Below, piece by piece: positions 45,655-57,471 of a stretch of DNA of 64,000 nucleotides. The translations under genes were made by a program, and so were the position numbers. Position 1 is the first letter of the stretch. Each line of letters starts with the position of its first letter. The notes beneath the pieces were generated by a model. That model saw only the letters and a program-made list of their open reading frames with translations, ran no database searches and was not told where the DNA came from. This DNA comes from Serendipita indica DSM 11827 (taxonomy: Eukaryota; Basidiomycota; Agaricomycetes; Sebacinales; Serendipitaceae): positions 868,001 to 932,000 of the forward strand of contig CAJVGD010000001.1 in NCBI GenBank assembly GCA_910890315.1. Reading direction: 5' to 3'.

Positions 45655-46849
45655 TCAGATCGCTCGCTGTTTCATTCGAGCCCCAATTGTCCTCAAGCTT
45701 GCATAGACTTTCCCAGGGGGTGATCCCAGAATCAGCGAGACCACAGCGTCCCTGGCGATTTTGATGTTCTGGAATGACCCGAGAATATGAATTTTGCTTA
45801 AAAGCGAGGTAAGACTGCACACTTCGCGGAACAAAGGGGCATCATGACGCACGTATCTGCAAGTACAATCCTCGTTCTTGATGCATTCTCGATCGTAAAT
45901 TTGGTCTTTCCATCTTGCCCTGCAATGCGGCCTGAAAGGGAAAGGGCCAGTTCAGCATGGCGCCTTGGACATAAAGTGACATACCAATGGCTCTGGAAAG
46001 ATGATCCCCGTGAAGGGTCTTGACGTCTTTGATTTCGAACGTATCGATATAGAGGTCGTCCATTCTCAACAAGGCAATCGCATCCTGTAGTCACATATTA
46101 GACCATGATCAAATAGCAGATATTGTGACCACATTGACGTCAAATCCCAACGCGTACGCTTTGACGAAGTCTGCGCCTTTTTGCAATGCCCCCGACTCTT
46201 TCGTCTCCTTCGAAGTCTTTACAGGCGATAAGCATTTACTTGGAAGCAAGGGGAATATACTCACCCTGATCTCGACACACCGTCTATGGACATTCATACG
46301 GACTTGCAGCCCAGCCATTTCAGTCAAGGGCACAAATATATTTACCCAGTCCTTTTTGAGAGGGGTCATACGGTGTGGAGGAATTGCTATTCGACGCGTT
46401 TCCGAGCGTAATGTCGTCGCTTGAGCTGCCTCTGAGAGTGGTTTGAACACGGGATTCCCGCCATTGTTCTCCTGTGACAGATTTGCCAGTGGTGAAGTAT
46501 CTAGTACCATCTCTTCATCATCCAATCCTTCTTCTTCGTCCATAGCAGCAAGCGCTGCTTTTTCTTGTGCTGCAGATGCCGGGGCCGTCGAGCCGCCAAA
46601 GATACCCGAACCTTGTGCATGCTCGCCATCTTCATCGAGAATACTCACGATTCCAACGCGGTTATTGGTTTGAATCGCGCTATCCTCATCGATAGTCATG
46701 TCATCTAGGTTCGCGGTACGCGCTGCCTTTTTCTTTTTGGACAAGCCTCTGCGAGTACGCTTAGTCGTCGTTGGGGAAGAAGTAGAAGCCGTCATGATGG
46801 CAGCTGAAGCCATATCTGTCCTTTTTCTGATGTCTGTGGCGGAAGGCAA
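45655..46849 (-). CDS. PNO1: Ribosome assembly factor Pno1/Dim2 (KH domain)
   Basis: Pno1 binds 20S pre-rRNA near the 3' end of 18S rRNA and gates Nob1 cleavage. The N-terminus is Ser/Thr-rich with a basic [13 protein letters not shown] tract and an acidic segment ([14 protein letters not shown]). The conserved part starts [20 protein letters not shown] and [20 protein letters not shown]. It goes on with [40 protein letters not shown] and [20 protein letters not shown], the KH-like core. It ends [20 protein letters not shown]-type sequence, written here [19 protein letters not shown], with the stop at 45657-45655. The start may be 46849 (MPSATDIRK) or the second ATG at 46813. Introns are short and in phase. 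Confidence 0.94.
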
Positions 46850-46954
46850 GATTTTGAATGGTTTATTTACTGTTTAGTGGAACCTTATATGACACAGTCC
46901 GGTCGTGAAGATTTGCATAGATACACTACATATGAATGCAGAATAAATATTACT

Positions 46955-48134
46955 CTACTCGCGGAACACACCACAGTGCCCGTGATGTTCACCATGCCAA
47001 AACTCGATGCATCGTAGCATGGAGATGTAATGACAGATCGCTGCGAGAACTACGCAAACATGGAAGATTTGATGACTGGCACCTATGAGGTCAAAGCGAC
47101 CAGGCCAGATGCGCTCTGGAAACCGCTCGGAACTGGAACGGTTAATACGATGTTCGGCTACGGGGGAAGACTCACTAAAGAATGGCACCTCCAATGTAGA
47201 ATGCGGCAGAGGCCAAGAGCCAATCGATACCAATTTGAATGAGATGTGAGAATCCCTCCGCTGCCCACAGATGAATGACTGGGAGAGCTCCGCCGAGTCC
47301 CAGGGTAATGAACAGATACGCCCTGGTTCTTCGATATTCTGGCGTAGAATACGTTGGTGAGAGGACGGCATAGGCTGCACCAGCGCCTGAAACCGTGAGG
47401 AGCACGAGCCACAGCACCGCAAAATGGGGGTCGCAGAAAAAGCCGTAATATACCGCGGGATAGAAAGAACCCACGGTGAGGATTACTATTCCAGCGTAGT
47501 CAAGCCTGTGAAAGACATCGCTGACCTAATTTTCTGGTGAGCACACATTTGGGGTAGTACACATTTACTGACCGGCTTGGAATGGCTGCTAATCATATGA
47601 TAAGAGCCACTAATAAAAAGACAGAATAGTGCCCCGATCATAAAAAATGACATGTATAGTTTGTCAAAGGTGTTGATGGTATCCGCATATTGCTTGTAGA
47701 CCCCTCGGAGATGGTAGAGCCACATCCCTATAAAGACGAGTCCTCCTATCCAATGCGACTGGATATTGACTCCTCATCTGAGAGTCGCATCTTCGTTCGA
47801 GGTTGGACTCACCAGTCTCGTTGTGCAAGTCTAGGGTCGTCAGTTGGTGATCACTCGTCTTTTAGAATCACACTCACACGTGAATGCAGAACTGAAACTT
47901 CTTCTCCACGAATTGAGCTCTCTAGGTAGGATGTAAGCCGCTTCCAGGAACGCAGACAAAACGACCTAACCCCCGATATCCGTAGATGATATATTCATTA
48001 TCTCGTTGCCACTGAGGAATCTCGTCCCAGGTCAGGAGTTTTCTCGTCGACGCCTGGTCCTTTGCCGACGATGAAGGCGGCTCATTTTCGTGGGTCCGAC
48101 GCCTGTTTCGTAGTTCGTTTGTAGTCATGGACAT
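46955..48134 (-). CDS. PAQR/adiponectin-receptor family membrane protein (Izh type)
   Basis: Seven-helix membrane protein with a zinc site; fungal Izh proteins affect zinc and sterol homeostasis and may be ceramidases. N-terminus: MSMTTNELRNRRRTHENE, then LLTWDEIPQWQRDNEYIIYG YR, the usual pre-helix motif. Helical segments include DKLYMSFFMIGALFCLFISG with SYHMISSHS (zinc His), RLDYAGIVIL, FAVLWLVLLTVSGAGAAYAV and YLFITLGLGGALPVIHLWAA. The C-terminal block ERIWPGRFDLIGASHQIFHV contains the HxxxH zinc ligands. A His-rich end (EFWHGEHHGHCG) follows. The start at 48134 is chosen over a further upstream ATG at 48161. Divergent from the copper-radical oxidase, with 114 bases between. Confidence 0.9.
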
Positions 48135-48248
48135 GGTAGACTCCAAGATGTAGACATTCACATGGACCCGAGCCTTTTGGGGTTGATTCCGGGTCGAAGT
48201 TTGCCGTCAGTTTGTTTTGGACCTGACGGCGACTGTGAATTTTGTCGA

Positions 48249-50771
48249 ATGACGCGCGTCATGCTTTTATTCCCTTCATTTTCATTTATTGTCCTTTCTT
48301 CTTCACATACCTTGGTTTCCGATGCCCATTCCTTTCCCCTTCGCCACAGAGACCAGACCTTGACCGCTTGGAATGGTCAGCAAGCCATCACCGCCGTCGA
48401 TGCGTACGCAGATACCCACTTCACTCCTTATTATGTTCCTTCGGGATCTGTCTCGATCGACGACGCGGACCCGCTTGTCCAGTATAGCCCAGACGGTGTC
48501 TGGGGCAAGGCTAGACACCAAGATCTTGTCGACAAGACTATGCATATGGCATCTCAAGCAGGAGCAAGAGTCGATTTTACTTTTGCTGGAATAGGTATGT
48601 CAATCCCCGAGTCACTGCGCGAACTCACCTTTGTTGAAGGGATTGAATGGTTCGGATCGCTCACTGCCAAACATGGAATCGTAGGTGTATATATAAACGA
48701 TACCCTGCAGTCCAAGGTGGATGCCTATCACCCAACATGGCTCAAGCGTCAGCGACTGTTCGGTCTTGATCACCTTCCCCTCGGAACACATCGGTTCTCC
48801 ATAGTCAACACGGGAAAGAAGCGACGTGCCTCAGGAGGAACCTTTTTCGATGTCGATGCCTTTGTGGTCAACCCTGGTACTTCGACCACCGCAGTCAGAA
48901 AACTTGGGTTGCTCTCTGCCTTGCTCGCACCACACCGACAGCAAGAACAAGAAATGGCCCAGGCCCCCAACTACAATGCGACCGCTCAAGTCGCCACAAG
49001 GTGGTCACTGTCGACTGAAGGTGAGACGGGTGTACACGCTATGCAACTGTCTATCATTTCCGCCACGCAGGCTATTGTTATTGACAAGGTCGAACACAAT
49101 CCTCTCACTATCCGTGGTCACCCCGCATGGGGTGCTCTGTACGATCTGCGCACGAACAAGGCTCGTCCACTGGACCTCCACTCTAATTCCTTCTGCGCGG
49201 GTGGTTCGTTTCTTTCAAATGGATCACTTGTCAACGTTGGTGGGAATCCAGTGGTCGTTGATAGTACTGGTGCCGCTGATTTTGGTGACATCAATGGCCT
49301 ACAGGCTGTCCGACTATTTCATCCTGACCTTTGCGACGTGAATGGGAAAGGGCAAGGATGTGATATAATCGAAGCCCTCGTACTCTTCGTCTGGCGTCAC
49401 CAAGATGGTACAACACTGTCATGCGACTCGATGACGGGTCTGCCATGATCATAGGTGGATCCTTGAGAGGTGGCTGGATGAACAATGCAACCACAAACAA
49501 TCCAACGTTTGAGTTTTACCCCCCGAAAATATTCACGGCTTCAATGGACTGCCCATTCCTTCTCAGTTCCTGGCAGACACGCTCAACTCGAATCTATTCC
49601 CGATTGCGTTTCTATTGACGGACGGCCGTGTCTTTCTCGCAGCAAATCGGGACGCAATGATCTATGATTGGAAGACCAACGTGGAGTATCGCTTACCTCA
49701 ACTCCCTAACAACGTTCGTGTTACGTATCCGATGACTGCCACTGCCGTTTTGTTACCCCTGTCCCCGCAGAACAACTATCTACCAGCGATTCTCATCTGT
49801 GGGGGCTCCAATGTCGATGATCAACGTCCTGGCTATGAAATCGATTCCCAAGAGGCCGCCTCTGCCCAATGTATTCGAATGGACCTGTCCGAGGAGGGCA
49901 TACGACACGGATGGGAAGTCGATCAAATGCCAGAGCCCCGTGTGATGCCAGATGCTGTTTTGTTGCCCACGGGTGCCGTCGTTATCATCAACGGAGGCGC
50001 TACCGGTATAGCCGGCTATGGAAACGTAAAGCATCAAGTTGGTTTTTCGAATGCGGATAACCCCGTTCTCACGCCGGTTCTATACAATCCAACCGCTGCA
50101 ATCGGCTCTCGTTTCTCTAGCGCGGGTATGCCAACCTCAGATATTCCTCGCCTGTACCATTCCGTAGCCACCCTTGTTCCGGACGGCCGAGTCCTCATTA
50201 CTGGATCAAACCCAAACTTGGATAGAACCACGACAAGATATCCTACCGAGTACCGAGTGGAATGGTTGTCGCCTATGTGGATGCGGGATTCAGCGTCTCG
50301 ACCCACCGCAAGTGCATCCATTACTACTCTGCCATTTGGATCAGAGTTCGCTCTCACTATTGATCTCAAGGGTGGAGATGCGAAGAGGATCAAAGGTGCG
50401 ATGATTCCATCCATCAACCGAAGACTTGCTCACCCTGCGCAGTGGCGTTGATGGACCTTGGCTTTATCACGCACTCACTTCACATGAATAGTCGTCTCGT
50501 CTATCTAGAGTATACGGAGCAGCAGACTACTAATACAACTGTTTCGCTGGCGGTCAAATCCCCTCCTCATTCAGCGATTTACCCACCTGGTCCGGGATGG
50601 ATCTATCTTGTTGTCGGAGACAAATGGAGCGAAGCCATTCGCGTCCTTGTTGGAGACGGATCTAGCCCGCCTAGTGACCCAGATGCACTCGAGAATATGC
50701 TCAACCATTCGACGATATCCAAAGGTTCTCCTGCAGTGACTCAATCGGGAGAAGGTGCAGAGTCCATTTAG
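48249..50771 (+). CDS. Secreted copper-radical oxidase (glyoxal oxidase, AA5_1) with extra N-terminal module; two frame breaks
   Basis: Starts at 48249 with MTRVMLLFPSFSFIVLSSSH, a signal peptide. Residues about 30-210 form a beta-sandwich module (ARVDFTFAGIGMSIPES, WFGSLTAKHGIVGVYINDT, HRFSIVNTGKKRRASGGTFF, DVDAFVV) of the type common in mushroom-forming fungi. The oxidase follows: WSLSTEGETGVHAMQLSI, NSFCAGGSFLSNGSLVNVGG (Cys of the Tyr-Cys cofactor), ASPRWYNTVMRLDDGSAMII, FPIAFLLTDGRVFLAANRD, PRLYHSVATLVPDGRV and, after the only intron near 50399-50446, VALMDLGFITHSLHM (copper ligands). Two conserved blocks lose one base each, near 49371 (ATAATCGAAG) and near 49523-49526 (run of A in PPK-NIHGFNGLP). 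Extracellular H2O2 production for lignin decay is the family role. Confidence 0.88.
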
Positions 50772-51202
50772 ATGTGTACTCAGGATGTAGCAATAGCAAT
50801 GTATCCTTAGCAAGATAACCTGTTTGCCATTTTATGATTATACGCAGTGGATTGAGCAATAAACAGCCAATACTTATTCCGAACAGAATGTGACACAAAA
50901 AGAGGACGAGGGATAGGGGATACATCGATGACTAGAGATCCAGAGGGGGCCAAACGGAAGGAAGAAAAGGAGCGAATGCGGCTGATAGTGAAAGATGGAG
51001 GCCGCGGACTATGTCAGTCGACGCTGACAGGGATTCCTGTAGGGCGAATTATAGACCAGTGGTTTTTGTAGGGCCAATGGAATGCCATGAATGATGGTGG
51101 AGGAGATGGGTTGTGGAGTCGTGAGGAGCATGAAGATTATACACGTCGTCGTCGCTTTTGGCACGATCAAACGACGAAGAAAAAGGAGTCGACATCCACA
51201 GG
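50772..51202. other. Gap between convergent oxidase and LIM genes
   Basis: About 430 bases of 3' flank for two convergent genes. No other feature seen. Confidence 0.4.
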
Positions 51203-53279
51203 CTAGAGATCGACGTAGCGTGTCATTCTCTTTTGGGCTCGCGCCATCGACGCATGACCGGCGTCGTAACTGGAGATAGATGCAAGACTGTCGCGCACCT
51301 CGCCATTTTCTCGTCTATCCGATTCGGAAGGCGCCTTCATCTCCTCGAACATGGGATGGCTCCGCGCGTGCTTATCGCAGAGCCGAGTGCCGTCAATTTC
51401 CCAATACTCGTCGTCCAACCTCTCCTTGCACGACGGAGACTCGCATACGAAATGTGCTGGGTGATAACGATCACCATTGTGCGCGACCGCACACGGACCC
51501 TCTATCGGCATCCCACATCTCGGAGATGCGCAGAGTGAATTATTCTCTTCGTGATAGTGATACTCGCAAAACGGTTTGCCATCAAACACGTAAAACGACT
51601 TGTCAGGGAATGGTTTCTGAAACAGGAGAAACTCAGTTGTAGTCGAAGGAAGCAGTCGGTGCGTGCCCAACGTACCTGGCAAGTCTCACAATTGAAGCAG
51701 TCGCGATGGTACTTGCCCTTGATCTGTCCGTCAGAGCTCCCAATCGCTTGGCCTTCAATGGGCTTGTCGCATCGCCGGCACTTGGGAAGATAGAGCATTT
51801 TCCAATCATACTCGCACAATACAGTCGGCTTTTCCCCTCCTGTCGAGTCGACCTGGATCCATTTACCGTCTGTGATCTTCTTTCCGCACTTGACACATTG
51901 CTTTTCCGTCCTCCGCCGCGTTGTCGGTTGATCCATTGCCTTGTCGGTCCTGGACAGCGAGGGCGACGTATTTGAGCGCGTTGGGTGAGGAACGGGGGGC
52001 GCCCTAAGATGTTCAGGCGCTGCAGATGAGCCAGCGCTTGTCGGGTGGGTTGACTGGGAAAGGGCCGGAGAAGACATGGACTCGTACGGAGATGAGAGAG
52101 ACCGCTCGAGCGAAACACCAGACTTGTGGTGCTCCCGCGAGGAAGTCGAATACATAGAGTCAGTGTCCGCATCCTGTCTTCCCCGTCTAGGAAAATCAAT
52201 ACCACGTTCGTGTCGGCTATCGCCATTCGATTTCGTGTCGAGCGCCCTGTCATCTGTCAACGCCGATAACTCTTTGGGATAGTTATTGTCGTCGTCCGTA
52301 TTCCTGCGTTTGGTGGTCACGGGCGAGCCGCTGCTTGTAGGCGACCTGACAGACTCTAGGTAAGCCAATTTGGGCGACGTGGTCGACGAGCTCATGTCAA
52401 GGGACGGCTGCTGTGGTCGCTTGGCTTGGGAAGCTGCAAATCGCGTTGCATGTGTCTTTGAAGCGGGTTGGTCGTGGGTTGGAGATTCCCGGACAGGCGA
52501 GACTTTGCCGTTCTGGTAGGGCGAAGCATGTCCGTCGTTTGAACCGTGTCCATGATTCGAACTATGACCATGGTTTGACATGTAGGGCGACGGCGAACGT
52601 CGATCCGGTGGCGGAGACACTGAAGCGCGAGACGCGGTCCCAATTGTCAGACACTAGTTCCGGAAGACGAATTCGCTGAAAACTCACCTGGGTCCGGGAT
52701 GTTGAGAATCGGTGCATGTAAGTCTGGATATTGTTTAGGATGTCGATGAGGAGTTGGATGTGCGACGGTAAAAACTGCAGCGGCGGCCACTGCTGCAAAA
52801 GCTCGACGACCGACACCCGCCATACCCGCTTCACCCCCGATTTTTGTATCTGGAGGAGGAACAGTGATAAGAGGTTGCTGTAGGGGCTGAGGTGAGGGTC
52901 CCCGGGCCATTTGTGCCATAGGATCTTGAAAAGGAGAACGAGGCGGTTGAGGACGTTGATGATCAAACGAGGGACGCGTCATTTGAGAGTCAAAAGATGG
53001 TCTAGGAGCTGGAGAGGTCGCAGTTCGCAGGGGACTCGGTGACCGCGGGCCAGCATAGGCCCCTGGGGGGCTCTGGGAGGGAGGAGCAAGTCGTCTCGAG
53101 GACACAGGAGAGTTTCGAGCAGCTGCTGGAGGAGAACGTGATGGCTGAGGGTCCGGGGCACATATATGGTCAGCGAGCGCGTCCATTGGTATCGACTGGG
53201 AGCATTGCGAGCACTTTATGACTGGCAATTGAGAGCTACGATCCGTATCTTGAGGTCGTATCGAAAGCTGGGCGGCCAT
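51203..53279 (-). CDS. LIM-domain protein, paxillin-like (Pxl1-type)
   Basis: Fungal paxillin-like proteins scaffold Rho/actin factors at growth sites and the septum. The start MAAQLSIRPQDTDRSSQL (53279; another ATG at 53321) leads into a short Cys motif KCSQCSQSIPMDALADHICA. A long Pro/Ser-rich region follows with many PSP motifs. After an intron the second exon (VSPPPDRRSPSPYMSNHG) is likewise low-complexity. The C-terminal LIM zinc fingers are CVKCGKKITDGKWIQV with CEYDWKMLYLPKCRRCDKPI, then YHRDCFNCETCQ-KPFPDKSF and FCEYHYHEENNSLC, then CGMPIEGPCAVAHNGDRYHP ending LCDKHA. The tail ends QKRMTRYVDL. Two introns in the readable part, both in phase. Confidence 0.85.
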
Positions 53280-53519
53280 TCTGCCAGAATACTCGCTCGA
53301 GCCTGAAGGAGGAGAGTCCAAGCAGCCGTTTGACGGCTGGCTAGCCGCCTAGGTACTACAAGGCAACGGATATCTGTTTTCACTGATACAAAATTGTCCC
53401 AGACAATAATCTTTTTACAGTTTCGACATGGCTTCCCACTAGCAGTGATCAGACGCGGCCACTCAAACCTCGAGTTCCGGTCCCTCCGTCGTTGCAATTC
53501 CTCAAACACGCCTCTGTCG

Positions 53520-54693
53520 TCATGCATAGGTCGGAGTTGGCCTCGGTGCTGTCTGTGTTGCAATCCAGCGCCGGATATACGTGCTGCTCATCTTGGCCGT
53601 CCTCAGCCTCTCCGCATCCTCTTCGCCTATCAGCCCACCCCCGCCGTCGTCCGAGATAACGTTAATGACAAATGTCTCTAGCGAGGGGAGACCCCGTTCA
53701 TCCCGGAGTTTTGCGACTATTGTCAAAGATTAGCTTTGCCCTTGTGACGCCTATCTCGGCCCTCGACCGTGGAAGCTTACTCGACTGGCCGCCCGATATT
53801 GTCTCTTTGGACACAACCAGAGCCTGTATGTCGTCGTCGGTTGCCGTAGGACCATACACATCCGAGATGGCGACGACCTCCGCCTCAATCTGTGGCCGAA
53901 ACAGCTGGAGAAACGCTCGAACGGCATCTTGACGTGCTCCGATCGATTCTAAGACTTCTCTGTGCGACTTTTTTCCCAGAAGAGTGTCGTCTGCTGTGTT
54001 ATTAGATCTCCCTATTGAGTACCCCGGATCAATTCCAGACCTGTAACGCCTACAATGATCTTCTTCGCGGTGATCCAGGCAGCCATACTCAGGAGAATCT
54101 TGTGGCCCGCATGGAGATGATCAAATGTTCCTCCCAGCGCTACGACACCATGTCGACGGTGCGAGTTTTCCCATGAACTGGGAGAGGATGGATATGGGCT
54201 TGAGCCTTCTGCCCGCAACCGTAGCTGGGGAATCGTGGAGATCCATTTGGGCAGCGCTTCCAGGGTAGTAATGTCTATTTGGAGGTTTCATTACGTCGTG
54301 ACGGGCCGACCCTGCGTGATACGCACCGTTTTCTCGAACATAGACCCCCTCCCATCTTGTGGCGTGTTCTCCATCAATATTACTGAACAAAGAGCCGTTT
54401 CCAGGATGCAATACAACGTCTATACTCATGAGAACGCGATCGAGAGCAATGGCGACAGTGCTTGCGCGCATATAAACAAACGAAATGAACGACTCCATCT
54501 CCTTCCATGATCCTATAGGGTCAATCCCGTTCTCTGGATCAAAGAGCGGCGAAACAAGAATGATGAGAAGTCGTGATTCTGTATTCCTAGTAGCCTGTTC
54601 GATAGATGGGCCCAAATGTCGATATTCTTGCAAGGAAGAAATGGAAAGAACCAATATTGTCTTCTTGAGACATTGGTGCTCCTCGTGTGCCAT
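53520..54693 (-). CDS. CAB4: Phosphopantetheine adenylyltransferase (CoA synthesis), frame unresolved at one point
   Basis: Transfers AMP to 4'-phosphopantetheine to make dephospho-CoA. The N-terminal fungal extension begins MAHEEHQCLKKTILVLSISS and includes RLLIILVSPLFDPENG and VYMRASTVAIALDRVLMSID. The nucleotidyltransferase core is GVVALGGTFDHLHAGHKILL (the TxxH-like HAGH motif), KIIVGVT, then DDTLLGKKSHREVLESIGAR and EAEVVAISDVYGPTATDDDI. The C-terminus reads GGQSIAKLRDERGLPSLETF and ends PRPTPTYA at 53520. Between about 54180 and 54235 the frame moves by one in low-complexity sequence; I found no splice sites that explain it. The start at 54693 is preferred because the family begins near KKTILVL; upstream ATGs would overlap the divergent GPI10 gene. 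Confidence 0.85.
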
Positions 54694-54756
54694 TGCGGTC
54701 GGGAGCAACTGACCCATTGCGTGGCGCAACGTTTTGGTCTCTGCCGTGACCCTTGA
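54694..54756. promoter_or_regulatory. 63-base divergent intergenic region (CAB4 / GPI10)
   Basis: With the preferred starts, only 63 bases separate the two ATGs. Longer CAB4 starts would make the genes overlap at their 5' ends. Confidence 0.4.
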
Positions 54757-56672
54757 ATGAAGACGAAGCATATAATATTCGTTGCTGTGGTCAGAGTACT
54801 TCAAGCGGTATTAATCCAGACATTCTTCCAGCCAGACGAATATTTCCAGTCGTTAGAGGTTGCACATCATGCAGTATTTGGCTATGGCCATTTGACCTGG
54901 GAATGGTCGACGTCAAACCCGATCAGGAGTATTCTCTTCCCGTCACTTTGGATTCCAGTCTACTGGTTACTCAAGATTAGCGGGCTCGACGAGACAAACG
55001 CCCTGGTCGGTCTCAAAAGCTTCTCTGCCAATCGCATCTGACTGCCAAATAGATTGTATGCCCAAAGATATTGCAGGCTTTTTTGCGGCCATCACAGATG
55101 TGTCCGTCTGTCGTCTCTCTCGTCGCCTATTCGGTCGAGAATACACATCCTTGACAGTAGGCCATTCACGATTCCACATGTCACTCCCTTATCCGCATGT
55201 AGCTACTCGTCAGCTTGACCTCCTTTTTCCATGGCCTTGCCCTTGTTCGGACGCTGTCCAACTCGCTTGAAACCTCGCTCACCGTCCTCGCCCTGAGTCA
55301 CTGGCCGGCTCACTCTCCACCCGCCAAATCATTTCAAACGTATGTCAAACGAAACAACTCCGATTCACGATGTTCACGTCTGTCAACAGTCTGCTCCTAC
55401 CCTTGCTTATCGCCTCAGTCGCGTGTATCGTCAGGCCGACCAATGCCATCCTTTGGCTCTATCTATGTGCCGAGTTCATATTCCAGAGTCGATTCAGTCG
55501 GAAAGCAATAACCAATATCTTCTCCGCCGCTCTATTCGTCGGGTGCGAGCGAGGATGGTCTGATCGAGGACTCGGTCTAACATCCGCCCCAGGGTTCTTT
55601 CCGTTGGCACAATGTCAATCACAGACAGTCTCTATTTTGGCAAACCGACGTTTACCCCGGTCAATTTCCTTCGTGTCAACGCGTCCTCCGTCTCTTTATT
55701 CTACGGCGGAAACCCATGGCATTATTACCTCACACAGGCAATTCCAATTCTTCTGACCACGAAGCTGCCGCTGTTTTTTCACGGTATTTTTCTCACGCTT
55801 TCAGGAAGAACGCCATCGCCCCAGCTCCGAACCTATGCTAGGTTGATCGGATGGACGCTGCTCGTGTACTCTGTCGCCGGTCACAAGGAATGGCGTTTTA
55901 TTCACCCTCTTCTTCCACTTATGCATCTCTTTTGCGTCTCTTCGCTTTGTCAGGCGACGCGCGAGATTCGAGGTAAAAGCAAACTTGCCTCCATTCTCCT
56001 TACCCCATCAGGGTTTTGCATTCTACTATCACTCCCCGCAATTGTCTATACCACATTCATTCATGGGCGTGCCCAAATCGCAGTCATGCACCACCTTCGT
56101 GGACTTGCTCATACAGACCTGACCAGCATCGGATTTCTTACGCCATGCCACTCGACACCATGGGCTTCATACTTGCATAGAAAATCGCTCGATCACGGCC
56201 ACGCCTGGTCACTTGGATGCGAACCTCCATTAAAGTGAGTTTCTTTCACTTTAGTACCTCCAATTGCTCATTGCCTTTCAGTACTCCACCGACGTATATG
56301 GATCAGACTACGATATTTCACCACGACCCAATCGCATATCTTCGAATTAACTTCCCAAGCACAGTCGATTCAACGTTTCCTCCTTCCCCATATCCAACCA
56401 CAATTCCTGGTTCATCTCCCTCATTTAGGACGACATGGATCGAAAAGAAAGACATGGTCACTGTAGCGTACGTTGATCAGTGGCGGCACACTTGGCCCAA
56501 GTACTTGGTCATGTTTGGGGTTTTGCCGCAGATGAAAGATCAAGAAGGAACAACGGTAGCGGATGTACTACATCAAAAGGGCTACAAGCGCGTATGGCGC
56601 ACTTGGAACGGATTTGAAGAAGACGAGAAACGACGTGGTGGCGTAGAGGTCTGGAGATGGACATCGACTTAG
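54757..56672 (+). CDS. GPI10: GPI mannosyltransferase 3 (Gpi10/PIG-B), one apparent base loss
   Basis: GT22 multi-pass ER enzyme that adds the third mannose of GPI anchors. The start [20 protein letters not shown] leads to [20 protein letters not shown] and [10 protein letters not shown], the catalytic luminal loop. Downstream: [80 protein letters not shown] and [16 protein letters not shown], all GT22 signatures. The C-terminus contains [20 protein letters not shown]. In the run of six T at 55079-55084 the frame changes between PKILQA and FFAAITDV; seven T would be in frame. The junction near 55150-55215 is also not fully resolved. Other exons join normally. Confidence 0.87.
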
Positions 56673-56771
56673 TTTCATTGTGCTCGCTTAATGTGCATGT
56701 TATTTTGCGTAGAAAGCGACGCATAGATGCTACATAAGGTGCAAGAAGGGACCACCGAATCAGGACATGAA

Positions 56772-57391
56772 TTACTACAGAAATGGTCAGAATACAGAGT
56801 AGGAGTAATTTATTGACATACCTCTGCCATTTCAGTATCCGCATTCTTCTTTCGGTCCTTGCGCTCAAGGATGGATTTTCTGCCAGCCGTGAGCAAACGA
56901 CGCAAAGAGTGATCAATAAAACGAACCTGTCTTTGTCCAACTTCAACGAGGTGATAACAACGTTGCTTGGATGGATGCCAATGGGGGCCGTCGAGCCGTT
57001 GACCTTGTCACGGTGCACTCGGTCGACGTGGATGATCCATTTTTTACGGTAGACCTGGGTGACCTTTCCATCACGACCCTTGTATTTTCCCCTCACAATC
57101 AAGACCTCGTCGTCCTTTCGTACTGGGACCGAGCGAACCTAGAAATCAAAGCGGCGATCAGCACTGGCTGCAAACGCATCCCATTCTCCATAATTCCTCA
57201 CGTTATATTTGGTTCTCAAGTCCTTTGATAGCGACGAGGTCATGAGCTCGCGGCGAACGCTCGACGCGGCGGCAAAGTGGGCCTTGCGGCTCTTGCGGCG
57301 AGAGGAAGAGAGATCTAAGATGTAACTGTGTAAGTTTCGAGTGTGCAATAGCGATTGCAGAGGCCTGCGAACCAGGATTGAGCTTGCCCAT
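56772..57391 (-). CDS. RPL26: 60S ribosomal protein uL24 (Rpl26)
   Basis: Large-subunit protein near the exit tunnel. Start at 57391: MGKLNP, then across intron 1 [38 protein letters not shown], then [20 protein letters not shown] and [40 protein letters not shown] and LKLDKDR are family signatures, and the end is [19 protein letters not shown]. The last intron (56775-56821) falls directly before the stop, so the final coding exon is only TAA (56774-56772). All junctions are in phase. The gene lies head-to-head with FRG1, with 80 bases between. Confidence 0.95.
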
Positions 57392-57471
57392 CGTAAGGTC
57401 GGTATAAAGGTCAGGATAAGGTTTCGGCATTCGCCGGCTGCACCTTTGACCACGCCCAAGCCCGCCTTGTC
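57392..57471. promoter_or_regulatory. 80-base divergent intergenic region (RPL26 / FRG1)
   Basis: Shared upstream region of a ribosomal protein gene and FRG1. No specific motif identified. Confidence 0.4.

Noticed and set aside
50395-50450. Frame break before the C-terminal part of the copper-radical oxidase
   Set aside because: A normal intron with donor GTGCGATG and acceptor GCGCAG joins RIK to VALMDLGF.
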